NCBI GenBank assembly: GCA_002403375.1
Contig: DHHQ01000011.1
Location: 23,468-87,467, forward strand
Direction of reading: 5' to 3'
Source of the DNA: Thiobacillus denitrificans
Lineage (GTDB): Bacteria; Pseudomonadota; Gammaproteobacteria; Burkholderiales; Thiobacillaceae
Length of the DNA: 64,000 bases
The notes beneath the pieces are model-generated. The model made no database searches. It saw nothing but the letters and a program-made list of their open reading frames with translations, and was not told the DNA's origin. Shown here piece by piece: positions 34,431-45,032 of this stretch; position 1 is the first letter of the stretch, and the number at the start of each line of letters is the position of its first letter. Made by a program: the position numbers and the translations under genes.

Positions 34431-35876
34431 ATGCCCGAATACGAACGCGCCCTGGTGTGGTTTCGTCGCGACCTGCGGGACTTCGACCATGCCGCCCTCC
34501 ACCACGCGCTGAGGCGCGCCCGGCAGGTGGTCTGCGCGTTCGTGTTCGACCGCGAAATCCTCGATGCGCTCCCCGATGCGGCCGACCGCCGCGTCGCCTT
34601 CATCCATGCGAGCGTCGTCGAATTGCAGTGCGCGCTCGAGGCCCGTGGCGGTGGGCTGGTCGTCCGTCACGGGGTCGCGCAGGACGAGATCGTGCAGCTG
34701 GCGGAGCAGGTCGGGGCGGATGCGCTGTTCTTCAACCACGACGACGATCCCGCCGCGCTGTCGCGCGACGCCGCCGTCGAGAAGGCGCTCGCGGAACGCG
34801 GCGTCGCCGTCCATCATTTCAAGGACGTCGTCGTTTTCGAGCGCGACGAGGTGCTGACCGCGGCGGGCACGCCGTTCAGCGTCTTCACGCCCTACAAGAA
34901 CGCCTGGCTCAAGGCGCTGACGCCGTTCCAGCTGCAGTCCTATCCGGTCGAGCGCTACGCCGAACGTCTCGCGCCGCAGTCGTCGGAGGTCCCCAGCATG
35001 CAGACGCTCGGGTTCGTCCCGGTCGACCTGGGTGCGCTCAGGCTGCCCACCGGCATGGCGGGCGGCGCGCAGTTGTTCGCCGACTTCCTCGAGCGGATCG
35101 ACCGCTATCACGAGACGCGGGACTTTCCCGCGGTGAAGGGGCCGTCGTACCTGTCGGTCCACCTGCGCTTCGGCACCGTCTCGATCCGCCAGCTCGCCGC
35201 CGCGGCCTGGCAGCAGGGCGGGCGCGGCGCGCAGACCTGGCTGTCGGAACTGATCTGGCGGGACTTCTATCACCAGATCCTGTGGCACCGTCCCGACGTC
35301 GCCAGCGGCCACGCCTTCAGGCGGCAGTACGATGCGCTGCCGTGGCCGAACCCGAGCGGGCATTTCGCGGCGTGGTGCGAGGCGCGCACGGGGTATCCGC
35401 TGGTCGACGCCGCGATGCGGCAACTGAACCAGACCGGCTACATGCACAACCGCCTGCGCATGGTGACCGCGTCGTTCCTCACCAAGGACCTGCTGGTCGA
35501 CTGGCGGCGCGGCGAACGATACTTCGCCGACAAGCTGATCGACTTCGACCTGGCCGCCAACAGCGGCGGCTGGCAGTGGGCGGCCTCGGTCGGCTGCGAC
35601 GCCCAGCCGTGGTTCCGCATCTTCAACCCGGTGACCCAGTCGGAGAAGTTCGACGCCGCGGGGCGCTTCATCCGCCGCTACCTCCCCGAGCTCGCGCGTG
35701 TTCCGGACAAGTACGTCCACGCGCCGTGGAAAATGCCGCCCGATGAACAGAATCGGGTCGGCTGCGTCATCGGGCGCGACTACCCGGCGCCCATCGTCGA
35801 GCACGCCGCGCAGCGGGGCCTCGCGCTGGAGCTGTTCCGGCAGGCCGCGCAGCCGGCGGGGGGCGAGCCGGGCTGA
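34431..35876 (+). CDS. phrB: Deoxyribodipyrimidine photolyase
   Basis: A 481-residue class I CPD photolyase. An N-terminal antenna domain (LVWFRRDLRDFDHAALHHAL) is followed by the FAD-binding helical domain with LSELIWRDFYHQILW, MHNRLRMVTASFLTK and DLAANSGGWQWAASVG. It repairs UV dimers with light. It is divergent from yqgE. Confidence 0.95.
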   Translation: MPEYERALVWFRRDLRDFDHAALHHALRRARQVVCAFVFDREILDALPDAADRRVAFIHASVVELQCALEARGGGLVVRHGVAQDEIVQLAEQVGADALFFNHDDDPAALSRDAAVEKALAERGVAVHHFKDVVVFERDEVLTAAGTPFSVFTPYKNAWLKALTPFQLQSYPVERYAERLAPQSSEVPSMQTLGFVPVDLGALRLPTGMAGGAQLFADFLERIDRYHETRDFPAVKGPSYLSVHLRFGTVSIRQLAAAAWQQGGRGAQTWLSELIWRDFYHQILWHRPDVASGHAFRRQYDALPWPNPSGHFAAWCEARTGYPLVDAAMRQLNQTGYMHNRLRMVTASFLTKDLLVDWRRGERYFADKLIDFDLAANSGGWQWAASVGCDAQPWFRIFNPVTQSEKFDAAGRFIRRYLPELARVPDKYVHAPWKMPPDEQNRVGCVIGRDYPAPIVEHAAQRGLALELFRQAAQPAGGEPG

Positions 35877-35928
35877 GGTAAAGTGAAACGGCGCGGCATT
35901 CCCGCCGCGCTGCGGAAAGGAGATTTTC

Positions 35929-36273
35929 ATGGCGGCATGGTTGATTCCAGCAGTGCAGGCAATCCTCCCTCTCGTCGGCCGGATCGTGTCGGCGACGCTT
36001 CCCGAATTCACCACGCGCAAACCTGACGCGCCGGTCCAGGATCCGACGGGGATTCTGCAGAAGCAGATCAACGAACTGCAGATGGCCGCCTCGCAGAACG
36101 CCGTGCACGTCAAGGAGCTGGCCGAGCAGTTGCAGAAGACGGTGGCGGCGATCGAGCAGGCCGCCGAGGGTGCCGAATCGCGCTTCAGGCGCACGACACG
36201 GCTGCTGGGGGTGGCCGTCGTGCTGTCCGTGGCGGCGCTGGCCGTGTCCGTGGCAGCGCTGTTGCTGCGTTAA
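35929..36273 (+). CDS. Hypothetical membrane-anchored coiled-coil protein
   Basis: A 114-residue protein with a good ribosome site (AAAGGAGA). It has a hydrophobic N-terminal stretch (about 3-25), a probable coiled coil (about 44-80, rich in Gln, Glu and Lys) and a C-terminal membrane helix (about 90-113) ending in Arg. I do not recognise the family. It is followed directly by a terminator, so it is the end of the phrB unit or a single gene. Confidence 0.7.
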   Translation: MAAWLIPAVQAILPLVGRIVSATLPEFTTRKPDAPVQDPTGILQKQINELQMAASQNAVHVKELAEQLQKTVAAIEQAAEGAESRFRRTTRLLGVAVVLSVAALAVSVAALLLR

Positions 36274-36292
36274 CGGACCGTTTCACACGGAC

Positions 36293-36324
36293 AAAAAAAG
36301 GCCGGGGGAACCCCCGGCCTTTTT
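36293..36324. terminator. Bidirectional Rho-independent terminator
   Basis: AAAAAGGCCGGGGG and CCCCCGGCCTTTTT form a near-perfect long stem around the loop AA. It separates the gene ending at 36273 from fbp, which ends at 36342 on the other strand, and gives T-runs both ways. Confidence 0.92.
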
Positions 36325-36341
36325 CTGCGGCGTGTCGAGGC

Positions 36342-37355
36342 TTACGCAGCCTTCTCGTGATGGTAGCCGGTCACGGTGTCGACCTCGGTCTTGGAGCCGA
36401 GGATCACCGGCACGCGCTGGTGCAGGCCTTCCGGATTGAGGTCGAGGATGCGCTCGCGGCCGGTGGTGGCGGCACCGCCGGCCTGCTCGACGATGAAGGC
36501 CATCGGGTTGGCTTCGTACAGCAGGCGCAGCTTGCCGGCCTTGGCGGGATCCTTGGTGTCCTTGGGGTACATGAAGATGCCGCCGCGGGTGAGGATGCGG
36601 TGCACTTCGGCGACCATCGAGGCGACCCAGCGCATGTTGAAGTCCTTGCCGCGCGGACCGGTCTTGCCGGCGAGGCACTCGTCGACGTAGCGCTGCACCG
36701 GCTTCTCCCAGAAACGCATGTTGGAGGCGTTGATCGCGAACTCCTTGGTTTCGGTCGGGATGGTCATGTTCGGGTGGGTCAGCACGAATTCGCCGACGTC
36801 ACGGTCGAGCGTGAAGCCGTTGGTGCCGTGGCCGAAGGTCAGCACCAGCATGGTCGACGAGCCGTAGATCGCGTAGCCGGCGCACACCTGCTGGGTGCCG
36901 GGCTGCAGGAAGTCTTCCGCCTTGGCGGCGCGGCCGGCGACCGGGGCCTTGAGGATCGAGAAGATGGTGCCGACCGAGATGTTGACGTCGACGTTGGAGG
37001 AGCCGTCGAGCGGGTCGAACACCAGCAGGTATTTGCCGAGCGGGTACTGGCCGGGGATCGGGTACACATCGTCCATTTCCTCCGACGCCATGCCGGCCAG
37101 GTGGCCCGCCCACTCGTTGGAGCGGATCATGATGTCGTTGGTGATGACGTCGAGCTTCTTCTGCGTCTCGCCCTGCACGTTCTCGGAATCGAGCGCGCCC
37201 ATCACGCCCAGGAGCGCGCCCTTGTTGACGGCGTTGGAGATCGCCTTGCAGGCGGTGACGACGTCGTTCAGGAGCGAGGTGAAGTCGCCGGTGGCGCCGG
37301 CGGTGCGGCGCTGCTCTTCAATGATGAACTGGGTGAGGGTGGTGCCGGTATGCAT
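36342..37355 (-). CDS. fbp: Class I fructose-1,6-bisphosphatase
   Basis: A 337-residue enzyme that removes the 1-phosphate of fructose 1,6-bisphosphate, used in gluconeogenesis and in the Calvin cycle. The metal site is in LLVFDPLDGSSNVDVN, and the substrate motif is GGIFMYPKD. The ATG at 37355 gives the usual length. It stands alone here, not in a cbb operon. Confidence 0.96.
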   Translation of the reverse strand: MHTGTTLTQFIIEEQRRTAGATGDFTSLLNDVVTACKAISNAVNKGALLGVMGALDSENVQGETQKKLDVITNDIMIRSNEWAGHLAGMASEEMDDVYPIPGQYPLGKYLLVFDPLDGSSNVDVNISVGTIFSILKAPVAGRAAKAEDFLQPGTQQVCAGYAIYGSSTMLVLTFGHGTNGFTLDRDVGEFVLTHPNMTIPTETKEFAINASNMRFWEKPVQRYVDECLAGKTGPRGKDFNMRWVASMVAEVHRILTRGGIFMYPKDTKDPAKAGKLRLLYEANPMAFIVEQAGGAATTGRERILDLNPEGLHQRVPVILGSKTEVDTVTGYHHEKAA

Positions 37356-37434
37356 GGTGGGACTCCGAGAAGGCAGGAAATATAAGCAAATCAGAATATT
37401 ATACACGACAGCCGGCGCCGCAGCGGCGCGCGGC

Positions 37435-38328
37435 TCACTCCGTGCCGACGAGCTGGTCGGAGGTGGTGAAGGTCCATTTGCGCGTGATCGACAGGATGTC
37501 GGTCTTCGCGCGCATGTCTTCGGGGAAGGCCGCGTAGGGTGCGGCGAGTTCGACGATCTTGATCGCGGCGGTGTCGAGGACCTTGGAGCCGGACGAGCGG
37601 TCGATCTCGATCTTCTCGATCTTGCCGTTGGCGTAGATCGACACGGTCAGCATCAGGCTGCCGTAGATGCCCTGGCGACGCGCGGCTTCGGGGTAGTTCA
37701 GGTTGCCGACGCGCTCGACCTTGGCGACCCAGTCCTCGACGTAGCGCGCGAACGCGTATTCCTTGACGTTGGCGCCGAAGAACGCACGCTTGGGGCGCTT
37801 CTGGTATTCGTCCCACTGCTGCGAGATCTGCGCCTGCAGTTGCGCCATTTCCCGCGCCTGCTGGTTGAGCTGGCTGGCGTCGATGGCGGGCCGCTCGGGT
37901 CTCGGCTGGGCGGACTGCTGCTGGTCCGGCGTCTCGCCGGCGGCCTGCAACCGGCTCATGAGCGTCCGTGCCTGGCGCTCCAGCTCGGCCACCCGCGCCT
38001 GCATCGCCGCCTCGTCGCTGCCGGCCTGGGTCTTGCCGCTGGCCGGCAGCGGGCTCTTCAATCGCCGGTCCTCGTCGGTATTGCCGCCACCCGCCAGGTT
38101 CACCTGCGCCAGCGCGTCAGGGTTGAGGGGCGATTCCAGGCTCTTGGCATTCACCAGCACCACCTCCATCGGCAGGCTGTGATCCTCGAACAGGCGCGGA
38201 TTGACCTGGATGAACTGGGTCGACAGCAGCATGCCGTGCACGGCGGCCGACACCAGCAGCGCGAGCGCCATGCGCGTGCCTTGCGGGGAGGGCTCGGCGA
38301 AATGGGAGGGGGAAGCGGCTGACACCAT
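37435..38328 (-). CDS. tonB: TonB-family energy transducer protein
   Basis: A 297-residue protein with an N-terminal membrane anchor (about 19-38, MALALLVSAAVHGMLL), a long periplasmic linker rich in Gln and Ala with coiled-coil potential, and a C-terminal TonB domain (about 210-297, with YPEAARRQGIYGSLMLTVSI). It may link the inner-membrane proton motive force to outer-membrane receptors. No exbB/exbD genes are next to it. It follows the RNB gene by 29 bases. Confidence 0.85.
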   Translation of the reverse strand: MVSAASPSHFAEPSPQGTRMALALLVSAAVHGMLLSTQFIQVNPRLFEDHSLPMEVVLVNAKSLESPLNPDALAQVNLAGGGNTDEDRRLKSPLPASGKTQAGSDEAAMQARVAELERQARTLMSRLQAAGETPDQQQSAQPRPERPAIDASQLNQQAREMAQLQAQISQQWDEYQKRPKRAFFGANVKEYAFARYVEDWVAKVERVGNLNYPEAARRQGIYGSLMLTVSIYANGKIEKIEIDRSSGSKVLDTAAIKIVELAAPYAAFPEDMRAKTDILSITRKWTFTTSDQLVGTE

Positions 38329-38357
38329 GCAGGAAGAAGTTCGAAGCGCTTGCGATT

Positions 38358-40226
38358 TTACGGAACGGCTGTGCTGCTGTCAGGCGGCGGCGCCACGGTT
38401 TCGATGTACTCGGCGTGAAACTGGATGTCGAGCAGATCGATATCGGAGAGTGCCAGCCGGACTTTAGCGCCGGGCGCCACACCCGTCACCGACGGCGCGC
38501 GCGTCACCAGCGGCAGGCTGTCGAAGCGCACCAGGTCCTCGCGGATCACGCTGGCCGTCACTTCGCTCACGTTCTCCTGGATCAGCCAGCGCAGCATCCA
38601 GTAGCGCTCCAGCCGGCGCTGGAACTCGTTGTAAGCGTCATATGCCAGCTCGAAGTCGCGCACCGTGGCGAACAGCTGCTCGCTGCGCGGCGGATAGACC
38701 GGGTCGGTGCCGGCAACGATGCTGATCAGCTGGCGCTGGTTGACGAGATCGACGTAGCGCCTGAGCGGCGAGGTCGACCACGCGTATTGGTCGACGCCGA
38801 GGCCCTGATGGGGGTCGGGCGCGGTCGTCATGCGCGTCTTGCCGTTGGCCTGTGCGCGGTAGATGCCCGGTACGCGCTTTTCGGCGAGCCAGCCGCCCCA
38901 GTGCGCGTTGGCGAAGATCATCAGCTCGGACACCACCTTGTCGATCGGGCTGCCCCGCTTGCGCGGCACGATCGAGATGCGCTCGCCGTCGACCTTGAAG
39001 TTGTAGTCGACGCGGTCGATCGTGTCGGCCTTGCCGCGGCCGGCTTCGAGCACGGCGGCGAAATCGTGCAGCCACTCGAGCTCGCGACGGTACGGGTAGT
39101 CGGGGAAGTCCGGGTTCCTCAGCGTCTCGGCATTGAACTCGGCTTCCAGCGTCTCGTGGCGCAGGTTGTCGGCGATGTGCACCATTTCCAGCTTCGTCTC
39201 GGTGCCGAGCACGCGCAGGTCGGGCGCGACGTCGAGGTACAGCGACAGCGCCGGGCAGTCGTGGGCCTCGCCGAGCGTGTAGTGGTGGATCAGCGTCTCC
39301 GGCAGCATGGTGATCTTGTCGCCGGGGAAATACACGGTCGACAGCCGCTCGCGGGCGACACGGTCGAGCTCCGACCCCGGTGTGATGCCGAGGGCAGGCG
39401 CCGCGATGTGGATGCCGACCCGGATGCTGCCATCGTCGCGCCACTCGACCGACAGCGCGTCGTCGATCTCGGTGGTCGCCTCGTCGTCCATCGAGAACGC
39501 GCGCACGCTGCTTCTCGGCAGTTCCGGCGGATCGATCGGCTCGGTCACCGGATTGAACTCGGTGCCGCGCGGGAACCATTCGAGCAGGAAGCTCATGCGG
39601 TGGAACTCGAGCGTCGACGGAATCGCGCCGCAGCGCTCGATCAGCCGCACCTGCGACAGCCCGGTGGCCGCCGCCGCGTCCTCGAGCGCCTTGTATTCCA
39701 GCGTGTTCTTGTCCGGCGCGATGAGGATGCGCGGAACCAGCGAGGCGTATTCGGGCGGCAGGCGGAAGGCCGCCAGCTCGCCGGCGAGATGCGCCTGGCG
39801 TTCGGCCGCCAGCCGCTTCTTCTCGAGTCCGGCCTTGGCCGCCGCCAGGGTTTCGGCGGGCGCCGGGCGGTAGCGGCCCTTGCCGCGCTTGTGGAAATGG
39901 ATCGGCGATGCGTGCAGCTTCAGCAGCAGCGCCACCGATTCCGCCGGACGCGGCGCGTGGCCGTAGTACTCCTGCGCCAGCTGCTCGAAGCCGAATTCCT
40001 CGGTGCCCGCCACCTCCCACAGGAAGTCGGCGTCGAGCTCCTCCGTCAGGGTCTCCGCCTCAGCCATCACCTCGGTGGGCGAGGGCGCGGCGAAGCGCAG
40101 CAGGATGGCCGCCGTCTTGATCTTGCTGCGCTTGCCGCTCGCGGCCTCCACCTGCGCCGTGGCGTCGGTTTCGGACAGGATGGAACCGGCCTTGAAGTGG
40201 CCGTCCTCTTCAAAGATGAGGTACAT
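38358..40226 (-). CDS. RNB-domain exoribonuclease (RNase II family)
   Basis: A 622-residue protein. Its RNB catalytic domain lies in the middle, with SMDDEATTEIDDALSVEW carrying the metal-binding Asp residues, and APDPHQGLGVDQYAWSTSPLRRY marks the end of that domain. An S1-like region follows (about 560-610). The N-terminal part is not a clear cold-shock domain. It degrades RNA 3' to 5'. It starts six bases after the YqiA-type gene. Confidence 0.9.
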   Translation of the reverse strand: MYLIFEEDGHFKAGSILSETDATAQVEAASGKRSKIKTAAILLRFAAPSPTEVMAEAETLTEELDADFLWEVAGTEEFGFEQLAQEYYGHAPRPAESVALLLKLHASPIHFHKRGKGRYRPAPAETLAAAKAGLEKKRLAAERQAHLAGELAAFRLPPEYASLVPRILIAPDKNTLEYKALEDAAAATGLSQVRLIERCGAIPSTLEFHRMSFLLEWFPRGTEFNPVTEPIDPPELPRSSVRAFSMDDEATTEIDDALSVEWRDDGSIRVGIHIAAPALGITPGSELDRVARERLSTVYFPGDKITMLPETLIHHYTLGEAHDCPALSLYLDVAPDLRVLGTETKLEMVHIADNLRHETLEAEFNAETLRNPDFPDYPYRRELEWLHDFAAVLEAGRGKADTIDRVDYNFKVDGERISIVPRKRGSPIDKVVSELMIFANAHWGGWLAEKRVPGIYRAQANGKTRMTTAPDPHQGLGVDQYAWSTSPLRRYVDLVNQRQLISIVAGTDPVYPPRSEQLFATVRDFELAYDAYNEFQRRLERYWMLRWLIQENVSEVTASVIREDLVRFDSLPLVTRAPSVTGVAPGAKVRLALSDIDLLDIQFHAEYIETVAPPPDSSTAVP

Positions 40227-40232
40227 GGAAAC

Positions 40233-40790
40233 TCAGAAATCCAGGAGGGTTTGGAGGTGGCGCTCGAAGCCGGAAAAGCCGTGGTCGCCGCCTTCCTCGA
40301 CGATCTGCCGTGCACCGGCATAGTAGGCGACCGCGTCGCGGTAGTCGATGACCTCGTCACCCGTCTGCACCAGCAGCAGATAACGCTCGGGGTGGGTGAT
40401 CGCAGGCACGTCGAGCGCCGCGAGCTCGGCCAGGTGCGCCTCGGTGAACTGCCACTTCTCGCCGGTGTGCCAGTTAGTCTGCGGGCCGAGTGCGCCGCGC
40501 ATCAGCACATGGGCGTGCACCGCCGGGTTCACCAGCACGGCCTTCCAGCCGTGCTTCTCGGCGAGGTGGGTGGCATAGAAGCCGCCCAGCGAACTGCCGA
40601 CCAGGGTGACCGGCCCGGGGCGGCGCTGCGCCAGTTCGGATTCGATCAGTGCGATCGCCTCGCGCGGGCTGTTGGGCAGCTGGGGACAGAAGTAGTCGGC
40701 CGCGCGGCCGATGCCGGCCATGTGCTCGGCGAGCACGCGTGCCTTGCCGGAGGCCGGGGTGGAATTGAAACCGTGGAGGTAGACGATCAT
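40233..40790 (-). CDS. yqiA: YqiA/YcfP-family alpha/beta hydrolase
   Basis: A 185-residue small esterase. The family start IVYLHGFNSTPASGKA, the nucleophile elbow VGSSLGGFYAT and the late His in GGDHGFSGFE are present. The ATG directly abuts a hairpin (40791-40808) and has no visible Shine-Dalgarno site. Confidence 0.88.
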   Translation of the reverse strand: MIVYLHGFNSTPASGKARVLAEHMAGIGRAADYFCPQLPNSPREAIALIESELAQRRPGPVTLVGSSLGGFYATHLAEKHGWKAVLVNPAVHAHVLMRGALGPQTNWHTGEKWQFTEAHLAELAALDVPAITHPERYLLLVQTGDEVIDYRDAVAYYAGARQIVEEGGDHGFSGFERHLQTLLDF

Positions 40791-40808
40791 CCCCGGATTT
40801 TACCGGGG
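40791..40808 (-). other. Hairpin directly before the yqiA start codon
   Basis: CCCCGG and CCGGGG arms with a six-base A/T loop. Its base touches the yqiA ATG. It may limit yqiA translation or end the rubredoxin operon. Confidence 0.35.
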
Positions 40809-40839
40809 TGGCTTCGATTCCAGAAATGAGCGGGCAGGC

Positions 40840-41055
40840 TCAGTCGTCGAAGCAGTAGAAGTCCGACTTGGTCACGCCGCAGTCGGGGCAACTCCACGCG
40901 TCGGGGATGGCCTCGAAGCGGGTGCCCGGCGGCAGGCCGTGATCCGGGTCGCCGAGGGCCTCGTCGTAGACGTAGTCGCACACGCCGCAGGTCCATTTGC
41001 GGAAGGCGGGAGTGGATTCGGGAGCAGGAGCAGCAGAAGCAGAAGGATTCATCAT
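40840..41055 (-). CDS. Rubredoxin
   Basis: A 71-residue electron carrier with the iron site in WTCGVCDYVYDEALGD and SCPDCGVTKSDF (four Cys). An N-terminal Ala/Pro-rich extension of about 17 residues precedes the fold. Its ATG overlaps the stop of the DUF302 gene by four bases, which fixes the start. It is the last gene of the OsmC operon and probably passes electrons to or from the flavoprotein encoded upstream. Confidence 0.95.
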   Translation of the reverse strand: MMNPSASAAPAPESTPAFRKWTCGVCDYVYDEALGDPDHGLPPGTRFEAIPDAWSCPDCGVTKSDFYCFDD

Positions 41056-41441
41056 GGCAGTTTCCACGGGTTGAGCGTGTTCAGGAGTTCAGCGAAGACG
41101 AGGTCGAGTTCGGCGGCGATGGCGTCGAGTTGCGCGTTGGCATACGGACGGAAGGTTTCCGAGGCGGGCCTGTGCGCGATCCAGGTCACCCCGTCGGCCT
41201 CATAGAGGTGGATGCGCAGCGGAATATCGATGCCGGCCGCCTTGTCCGCCGCCCAGACCTTGACGGCGTAGTCGGGGCGGAACACCTCGAGTACCTGGTC
41301 GGCCGGCACGGTGATGCCCTGCTTCGCGCAGTTGGCCTGGCCGTTGGCGTGGGCGACCAGTCCCATCGGGTAGGCGGCGATGGCGGCGATCAATTTCTCC
41401 GCTGCCGCTTCGACGCCGAGCGACACCGAAAAGCGGATCAT
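41052..41441 (-). CDS. DUF302 domain protein
   Basis: A 129-residue cytoplasmic protein with the DUF302 pattern (FSVSLGVEAAAEKLIAAIAAYPMGLVAHANG, cited in parts, and VFRPDYAVKVWAADKAAGIDIP). The function of the family is unknown; sulfur-oxidising bacteria often carry several. It overlaps both neighbours by four bases, so it is part of a tightly coupled operon. Confidence 0.8.
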   Translation of the reverse strand: MIRFSVSLGVEAAAEKLIAAIAAYPMGLVAHANGQANCAKQGITVPADQVLEVFRPDYAVKVWAADKAAGIDIPLRIHLYEADGVTWIAHRPASETFRPYANAQLDAIAAELDLVFAELLNTLNPWKLP

Positions 41442-42607
41442 GCGACCTCCAGTTCGGGGTGCGACAGCGCGCAGGCAGCGCTGTCGAATTCGTGCAGTTC
41501 CTTGCGCAGATGCTTGATCGCCGGGGTGACGATGGCGATGAAGTAGGCTTCGCGCAGGCGCCGCTGGGCGGGATTGTTGGACAGGTAGCCCTTCGCGCCC
41601 AGGTGCAGCATCGCGGCATGGGCGGCCTTCAGGGAGAGTTCGCTGCCGGCCAGCCGCAACTGCAGCGTCTCCTTCACGTGCGGCGCGCTGCCGTCGCGTT
41701 CGATCCGTTCCGCCAGCGCGTAGGTCGCGGCGCGTGCAGCGTCGAGCTCGGCTTCGAGCGCGTCGGCCTGTACGTCGAGAAAGCGGTTGACGTGGCCGTG
41801 CGTCTTGTCGGCGCGCTTCATCATCGCCACGCAGGCATCGACGAGGCCGAGGCCCATGCCCATCTGCAGCAGGATGAAGGCCGACTTGGTGCGGGCGCGG
41901 AAGGCATCGAACTCGTGCGGATGGCACACCACTTTTTCGTCGGCCAGGAAAACGTCGCGGAACTGGCAGGCGAAGGTGTTGGTTCCCTCCATGCCGATGA
42001 AGTGCGCGTTCTGCGCCAGCGTGAGGCCGGGCGTGCTGCCGTGCATGAGGCCGATCACCAGTCCCGGCGTGCCGGGCAGCGTGGCGCCCATGTGGAAGCA
42101 GTGTCCGGTGCCGATGTTCGACACCCACGGCAGCGTGCCGTTGACGAGATAGCCGCCCTCGACGCGCTGCGCCTTCAGGCGGGTCTCCTCGATGCCGGCG
42201 CAGGATTTCATGCTGTTCGACTGCGCGGTGCCGCCGAGCACCTCGCCGCGTGCGATCTGCGGCAGCATTTCGGCGGCGAGGGCGCGGTTGGGGCTGTTGA
42301 CGAGATACCACTGCAATGCGTACTCGGCCCACAGCAGGAAGCCGGTCGAGACGCACTGCTTAGACGTTTCCTCGATCAGCCGGATCGCGTGCGCGAGGCC
42401 GTGGCCGGTGCCGCCGAACTCGACCGGGGTAAGGCTGCCGAGTCCGCCGAGCGCGCCGAGCTGGTGGAGAAACGTGCCGGGATATTCGCCCTTGAGGTCG
42501 ATGTCGACCACCTTGGGCGCGAGTTCCGCGGCGATGAGAGCGGCCAATCCTGGCAGGACGTCGGCAGGCGTGGCCGAGGAAGTGGGGGCAAGTGCGAGTG
42601 CGGGCAT
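41438..42607 (-). CDS. Acyl-CoA dehydrogenase-fold flavoprotein, catalytic Glu region not conserved
   Basis: A 389-residue protein with the three-part ACAD fold: helical N-terminus (about 1-115), beta domain (GGTAQSNSMKSCAGIEET and GLMHGSTPGLTLAQN) and C-terminal helices (about 235-389). FAD binding looks plausible. The C-terminal segment that normally reads IYEGTSEI, with the catalytic Glu, reads IVTPAIKHLRKE. It may therefore be a flavin monooxygenase (the DszC/SfnB branch) or another oxidoreductase, not a fatty-acid enzyme. The ATG at 42607 has AGGAG at good spacing. Confidence 0.8.
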   Translation of the reverse strand: MPALALAPTSSATPADVLPGLAALIAAELAPKVVDIDLKGEYPGTFLHQLGALGGLGSLTPVEFGGTGHGLAHAIRLIEETSKQCVSTGFLLWAEYALQWYLVNSPNRALAAEMLPQIARGEVLGGTAQSNSMKSCAGIEETRLKAQRVEGGYLVNGTLPWVSNIGTGHCFHMGATLPGTPGLVIGLMHGSTPGLTLAQNAHFIGMEGTNTFACQFRDVFLADEKVVCHPHEFDAFRARTKSAFILLQMGMGLGLVDACVAMMKRADKTHGHVNRFLDVQADALEAELDAARAATYALAERIERDGSAPHVKETLQLRLAGSELSLKAAHAAMLHLGAKGYLSNNPAQRRLREAYFIAIVTPAIKHLRKELHEFDSAACALSHPELEVA

Positions 42608-42632
42608 GGTTCGCTCCTGGATATCGGATGGG

Positions 42633-43175
42633 TCAGGCGAGGTCGACGCTGACATTCACCGGATTGCGCAGCGTGTTGGCGACCGGCGACCAGGCATTGG
42701 CATGCGCGACCAGGTCCTTCAGCTCGGCTTCAGAGGCATCGCCCTCCAGGTGCACCTTCACGCGCACGTCGGTGAAGCCGAGCTTCTTCAGCGGGTCGAG
42801 GTCGCCCACGCCCCACACCGCAGTGACATTGATGTCGCCTTCGAGCTCGAGTTCGAGCTTGGTGAGCGTGATGCCGCGCGCCACCGCGTTGGCGTGCAGG
42901 CCGACCGACAGGCAGGAGCCGAGCGTGGCGAGCACCGCCTCGGAGGGGTTGGGCGCGGTGTCGTCGCCGAGCAGGTGCGGCGGCTCGTCGATCACGTGCG
43001 CCTCCAGGTTGCGCACGTAGGTGAGGTTGCGGAACTTGCTCTCGCAGACGGTCTTCGCTTTCAGCGTGACGACCGACTGCGGATTGGACTTGCCCTTGGT
43101 GGCGAGGGCGGCAAGGCCTTCGGCATCGATGGGTTCGAGGGCGGTCTGGGTTTTCAGGGCGACGACTTCGGACAT
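42633..43175 (-). CDS. OsmC-family protein (peroxiredoxin-like)
   Basis: A 180-residue OsmC/Ohr-type protein. The two redox Cys are in KTVCESKFRN and LGSCLSVGLHA, and NPSEAVLATLGSC is the family hallmark. Members reduce organic hydroperoxides or related sulfur compounds. It is the first gene of OsmC-ACAD-DUF302-rubredoxin behind a sigma-54 promoter. AGGAG precedes the ATG at 43175. Confidence 0.88.
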   Translation of the reverse strand: MSEVVALKTQTALEPIDAEGLAALATKGKSNPQSVVTLKAKTVCESKFRNLTYVRNLEAHVIDEPPHLLGDDTAPNPSEAVLATLGSCLSVGLHANAVARGITLTKLELELEGDINVTAVWGVGDLDPLKKLGFTDVRVKVHLEGDASEAELKDLVAHANAWSPVANTLRNPVNVSVDLA

Positions 43176-43223
43176 GACATGACTCCTTGAGCTGGATTGA
43201 TCGGGAACCGACATCCCCTGTCT

Positions 43224-43239
43224 TGCGATTCCCGTGCCA
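43224..43239 (-). promoter_or_regulatory. Sigma-54 promoter of the OsmC operon
   Basis: The reverse strand reads TGGCACGGGAATCGCA. It has a perfect TGGCACG at -24, TCGCA at -12 and ten bases between GG (43238-43237) and GC (43226-43225). Transcription should start near 43213, about 38 bases before the ATG. A sigma-54 activator gene ends at 43337, just upstream. Confidence 0.75.
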
Positions 43240-43336
43240 ACTCGGTCAAACAATGTCAAGTCTTTGATCTGATTGTGGATATTCCTCTGTCGGGCGCTGC
43301 CGACGGGTTCCCGCGCTAACAAATTGTCAACCTTTG

Positions 43337-44908
<1,572 letters not shown>

Positions 44909-44927
44909 GGCGGGGGCCTCGAAACAA

Positions 44928-44939
44928 AGTGTCAACACT
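44928..44939. promoter_or_regulatory. Palindrome AGTGT-CA-ACACT upstream of the NifA-like gene
   Basis: Perfect 5-bp arms, 20 bases upstream of the regulator start. Its core TGTCAA recurs at 43254 and 43325, upstream of the sigma-54 promoter of the OsmC operon. It may be the regulator's own binding site. Confidence 0.45.
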
Positions 44940-45032
44940 GTGTAATCAAGAAGCGGGCCAGGCGAGCGGCGCATTCTCGCGTCTTTAGAAAAAGCATTTA
45001 TGGAACAGCGGCTTAAGGTTTTTTTTCCGGGT

